From contig JAHBYX010000003.1 of the NCBI GenBank assembly GCA_019635735.1, forward strand, positions 434,001 through 498,000: 64,000 bases of DNA, written 5' to 3'. Both the position numbers and the translations under genes were made by a program. The stretch is from Mesorhizobium sp. (GTDB lineage: Bacteria > Pseudomonadota > Alphaproteobacteria > Rhizobiales > Rhizobiaceae). Position 1 is the first letter of the stretch. Every line of letters begins with the position of its first letter. This document shows, piece after piece, positions 62,073 to 64,000 of this stretch. A model generated the notes under the pieces. That model was not told the DNA's origin. It made no database searches and was given only the letters and a program-made list of their open reading frames with translations.

Positions 62073-63089
62073 ATGGTCGCCCCGATCGGAAAGGCACTCG
62101 GCGCCGCGGTGGCGGCGCCGGTCAGCTGGCTCGCGTCGGCCGTCAACCCGCCGCTCAAGGCGTGGCAGAGGGCGACCGGCACCGACGGCATGGCCGCCTT
62201 CTTCCTCGCCCCGAACATGGCGATCTTCGCCGTGTTCGTGCTGACGCCGTTCGTGATCAATTTCTTCTATTCGGCAACGTCGGGGAACGCCTTCTTCCTC
62301 GGAGACCGCACGTTCGTGGGGACCGAGCAGTACGAGCGCCTGTTCGACTGCGCCAGCTATCTCGACCCCTCGACCTGCCGGGAGGACCTGTTCTGGAAGG
62401 CGGTGCAGAACACCGGCCTCTTCGTTGTGCTGCAGGTCGCGCTGATGACGGTCGTCTCCATCGTCACGGCGCTGATCCTCAACCGCGAGATCGCCGCGCG
62501 CAGTTTCTGGCGCGCCGTCTTCTTCTTCCCGGTGCTGCTGTCGCCCGTCGTGGTCGGCCTGATCTGGCGCTGGATCCTGCAGCGGCAGGGCCTGCTCAAC
62601 TACATGCTCTACTCGGTCGGTCTCGAACCGCACGACTGGCTGATCGAGCGCGGCTCTGCCTTCACCGCCGCCGTCACCGTCTCGGTCTGGGCGCATATGG
62701 GCTTCTACACGCTGATCCTGCTTGCCGGCCTGCAGGCCATCCCGCGCGACCTCTACGAGGCGGCGGAGATGGACGGCACGCGGCCGGCGCGCGTCTTCTG
62801 GCGCATCACGCTGCCGCTGCTGATGCCGAGCCTGCTCGTCGTCGTCATCCTCACGCTCATCCGCGCGGTCCAGATCTTCGACGAGGTCTACGTGCTGACC
62901 GGCGGCGGACCGGGCACTTCGACGCTCTATCTCACGCAATACATCTACGAGGTCGGCTTCGCCTCGCTGCTGCGCAATCCGGGCCTCGCCGCGGCCGCCT
63001 CTATCCTGATGGGTGCGGTGCTGGTGGTACTGACGCTGATCCAGCTGCAGCTCGGTCGGCGCGGCGAAAAGAAGGGAGCACGCGAATGA
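62073..63089 (+). CDS. Sugar ABC transporter permease (MalF-like)
   Basis: The 338-residue membrane protein has six or more helices and the EAA loop DLYEAAEMDGTRPARVFWRITLPLLMP for ATPase contact. The loop between helix one and two is longer than usual (GNAFFLGDRTFVGTEQ...CREDLFWKAV). It starts 2 nt after the binding-protein stop and overlaps the next permease by 4 nt. Confidence 0.93.
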   Translation: MVAPIGKALGAAVAAPVSWLASAVNPPLKAWQRATGTDGMAAFFLAPNMAIFAVFVLTPFVINFFYSATSGNAFFLGDRTFVGTEQYERLFDCASYLDPSTCREDLFWKAVQNTGLFVVLQVALMTVVSIVTALILNREIAARSFWRAVFFFPVLLSPVVVGLIWRWILQRQGLLNYMLYSVGLEPHDWLIERGSAFTAAVTVSVWAHMGFYTLILLAGLQAIPRDLYEAAEMDGTRPARVFWRITLPLLMPSLLVVVILTLIRAVQIFDEVYVLTGGGPGTSTLYLTQYIYEVGFASLLRNPGLAAAASILMGAVLVVLTLIQLQLGRRGEKKGARE

Positions 63090-64000
63090 GCGCCGTCGTC
63101 TCCTTCCTCACCCGCCGGCGCGGCGGCAAGGGCTGGCACTGGACCGACGTCGTCACCTGGGTGTGGCTCGTCGGCGGCCTGATCGTCATGTTCGGCCCGG
63201 CGATCTGGCTGATCGCTTCCTCCTTCAAGACGCCGGCACAGCTCGCCGAATTTCCGCCGACCATCCTGCCCTATGTCGGCCAGCAGGCCACGGTCGAAGG
63301 CTATGACAAGCCGCTGACGCTCTACACGGTGAAGATGCCCGACGGCACGTCGCGCATCCTCGCGGAGGTCAGGCGCGTCGGCATCGTCTCGCAGATGGTC
63401 GACCCCGACGCGCCGGGTGAGATCGTCAAGATCAACATCGCCGACCGCACGCCGGTGCGCGAGGTCGGCCTGGCAACCGAGAACTACGTCGTCCCTCTGG
63501 AGCAGAACAATTTCCTGCTCTACCTGCGCAACTCGGTCTTCGTCACCTTCATGGCGACGATCATCACGCTGCTCACCAACTCGATGGCGGCCTTTGCGCT
63601 CTCGAAATACCGTTTCCCGGGACGGGACGCCGTCATGCTGCTCATCGTCGGCACGCTGATGGTGCCGCTGTCGGTGGTGCTAGTACCGCTCTATTCCGTG
63701 GTCAGCGCGGTCGGTCTCTACGATTCGCTCTGGGGCATCATCCTGCCGACTGTGGCGACGCCGACCGGCGTCTTCCTGCTGCGCCAGTACATGCTGACCA
63801 TCCCCGACGAACTGCTCGACGCCGCACGGATGGACAATGCGTCGGAGTGGCAGATCTACTGGCGCATCGTCCTGCCGCTGGCCGCTCCCGCGCTGGCAGT
63901 GCTCGCCATCTTCTCTGTCGTCTGGCGCTGGAACGACTTCCTGTGGCCCCTCGTCGTGCTCTCCCGCAAGGAGCTCTACACGCTGCAGGTCGGCCTCAAC
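63086..64000 (+). CDS. Sugar ABC transporter permease (MalG-like), cut by window end
   Basis: The first 305 codons of the MalG-type partner are visible. It has helix one (DVVTWVWLVGGLIVMFGPAIWLIASSFK), then an unusually long periplasmic segment of about 85 residues (residues about 60-145), and the EAA loop ELLDAARMDNASEWQIYWRIVLPLAAP. The C-terminal end lies outside the window, as does the expected ATPase gene. Confidence 0.92.
   Translation, partial: MSAVVSFLTRRRGGKGWHWTDVVTWVWLVGGLIVMFGPAIWLIASSFKTPAQLAEFPPTILPYVGQQATVEGYDKPLTLYTVKMPDGTSRILAEVRRVGIVSQMVDPDAPGEIVKINIADRTPVREVGLATENYVVPLEQNNFLLYLRNSVFVTFMATIITLLTNSMAAFALSKYRFPGRDAVMLLIVGTLMVPLSVVLVPLYSVVSAVGLYDSLWGIILPTVATPTGVFLLRQYMLTIPDELLDAARMDNASEWQIYWRIVLPLAAPALAVLAIFSVVWRWNDFLWPLVVLSRKELYTLQVGLN

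Noticed and set aside
60622..62097. 491-residue minus-strand frame opposite the ABC binding-protein gene
   Set aside because: Shadow frame; the plus strand shows a signal peptide and a solute-binding fold.

Overview
The window is a GC-rich chromosomal segment of an alphaproteobacterium, most likely a member of the Rhizobiales/Hyphomicrobiales (Mesorhizobium/Phyllobacteriaceae-like). Evidence for this is the dapD-DUF805 pair, a FixG/FixH/FixI/FixS-type ccoGHIS cluster, an FnrN-type regulator with a C-x2-C-x7-C cluster, a GguC-like AraD1 protein, and palindromic intergenic repeats of the kind common in rhizobia. I saw no rRNA genes, tRNA genes, CRISPR array, prophage or transposase.

Layout. 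1-12.6 kb holds housekeeping and small accessory genes: DUF805 and dapD, a LOG-family protein, a small copper-handling cluster (DUF2946-like protein and a YcnI-PCuAC fusion), DUF817, a HAD nucleotidase, a sulfotransferase-like protein, an acyltransferase, a GGDEF protein and a DMT transporter. These are followed by a tiny twin-arginine protein translationally coupled to a GMC oxidoreductase, and divergent phhA/Lrp. 12.6-24.5 kb holds DUF2442 with a decayed DUF4160 gene, argB, an amidase, an ECF sigma/anti-sigma pair, a RelB/RelE-type toxin-antitoxin pair, a fasciclin protein, a Tat-type MsrB, LysR/SRPBCC, engB, an MFS transporter and a UxaA-family dehydratase. 24.7-38.8 kb holds a UvrD-type helicase and then a compact low-oxygen respiration island: hemN, fnrN, hemerythrin, ccoNOQP and ccoGHIS, with three FNR-type boxes at the divergent or leading promoters.

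39-51 kb starts with a MITE-like repeat pair around a GIY-YIG gene. It continues with a non-phosphorylative L-arabinose-type pathway (NAD(P) sugar dehydrogenase, IlvD/Edd dehydratase, AraD1, 2-oxoglutarate-semialdehyde dehydrogenase), divergent from a YtfQRT-YjfF-type sugar ABC transporter and a FadR-type regulator. 51.4-55.1 kb holds a possible sulfosugar desulfonation unit: Gfo/Idh oxidoreductase, GntR regulator, SsuD/SmoC-like flavin monooxygenase and flavin reductase, with a perfect 20-bp palindrome in the divergent promoter. 55.1-64 kb holds a uronate-oligosaccharide locus: LacI regulator, GH88/GH105-like unsaturated uronyl hydrolase, KduI, an unrecognised 835-residue multidomain protein that may be a new carbohydrate-active enzyme, and a sugar ABC importer that runs off the window end.

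Functionally, the right third is a carbon-scavenging region suited to plant or algal cell-wall and sulfolipid sugars, and the centre is the high-affinity oxidase module for microaerobic life. Short palindromic elements punctuate operons at several places and probably act at the RNA level. Protein assignments come from motif and family recognition by eye; no database search was run.
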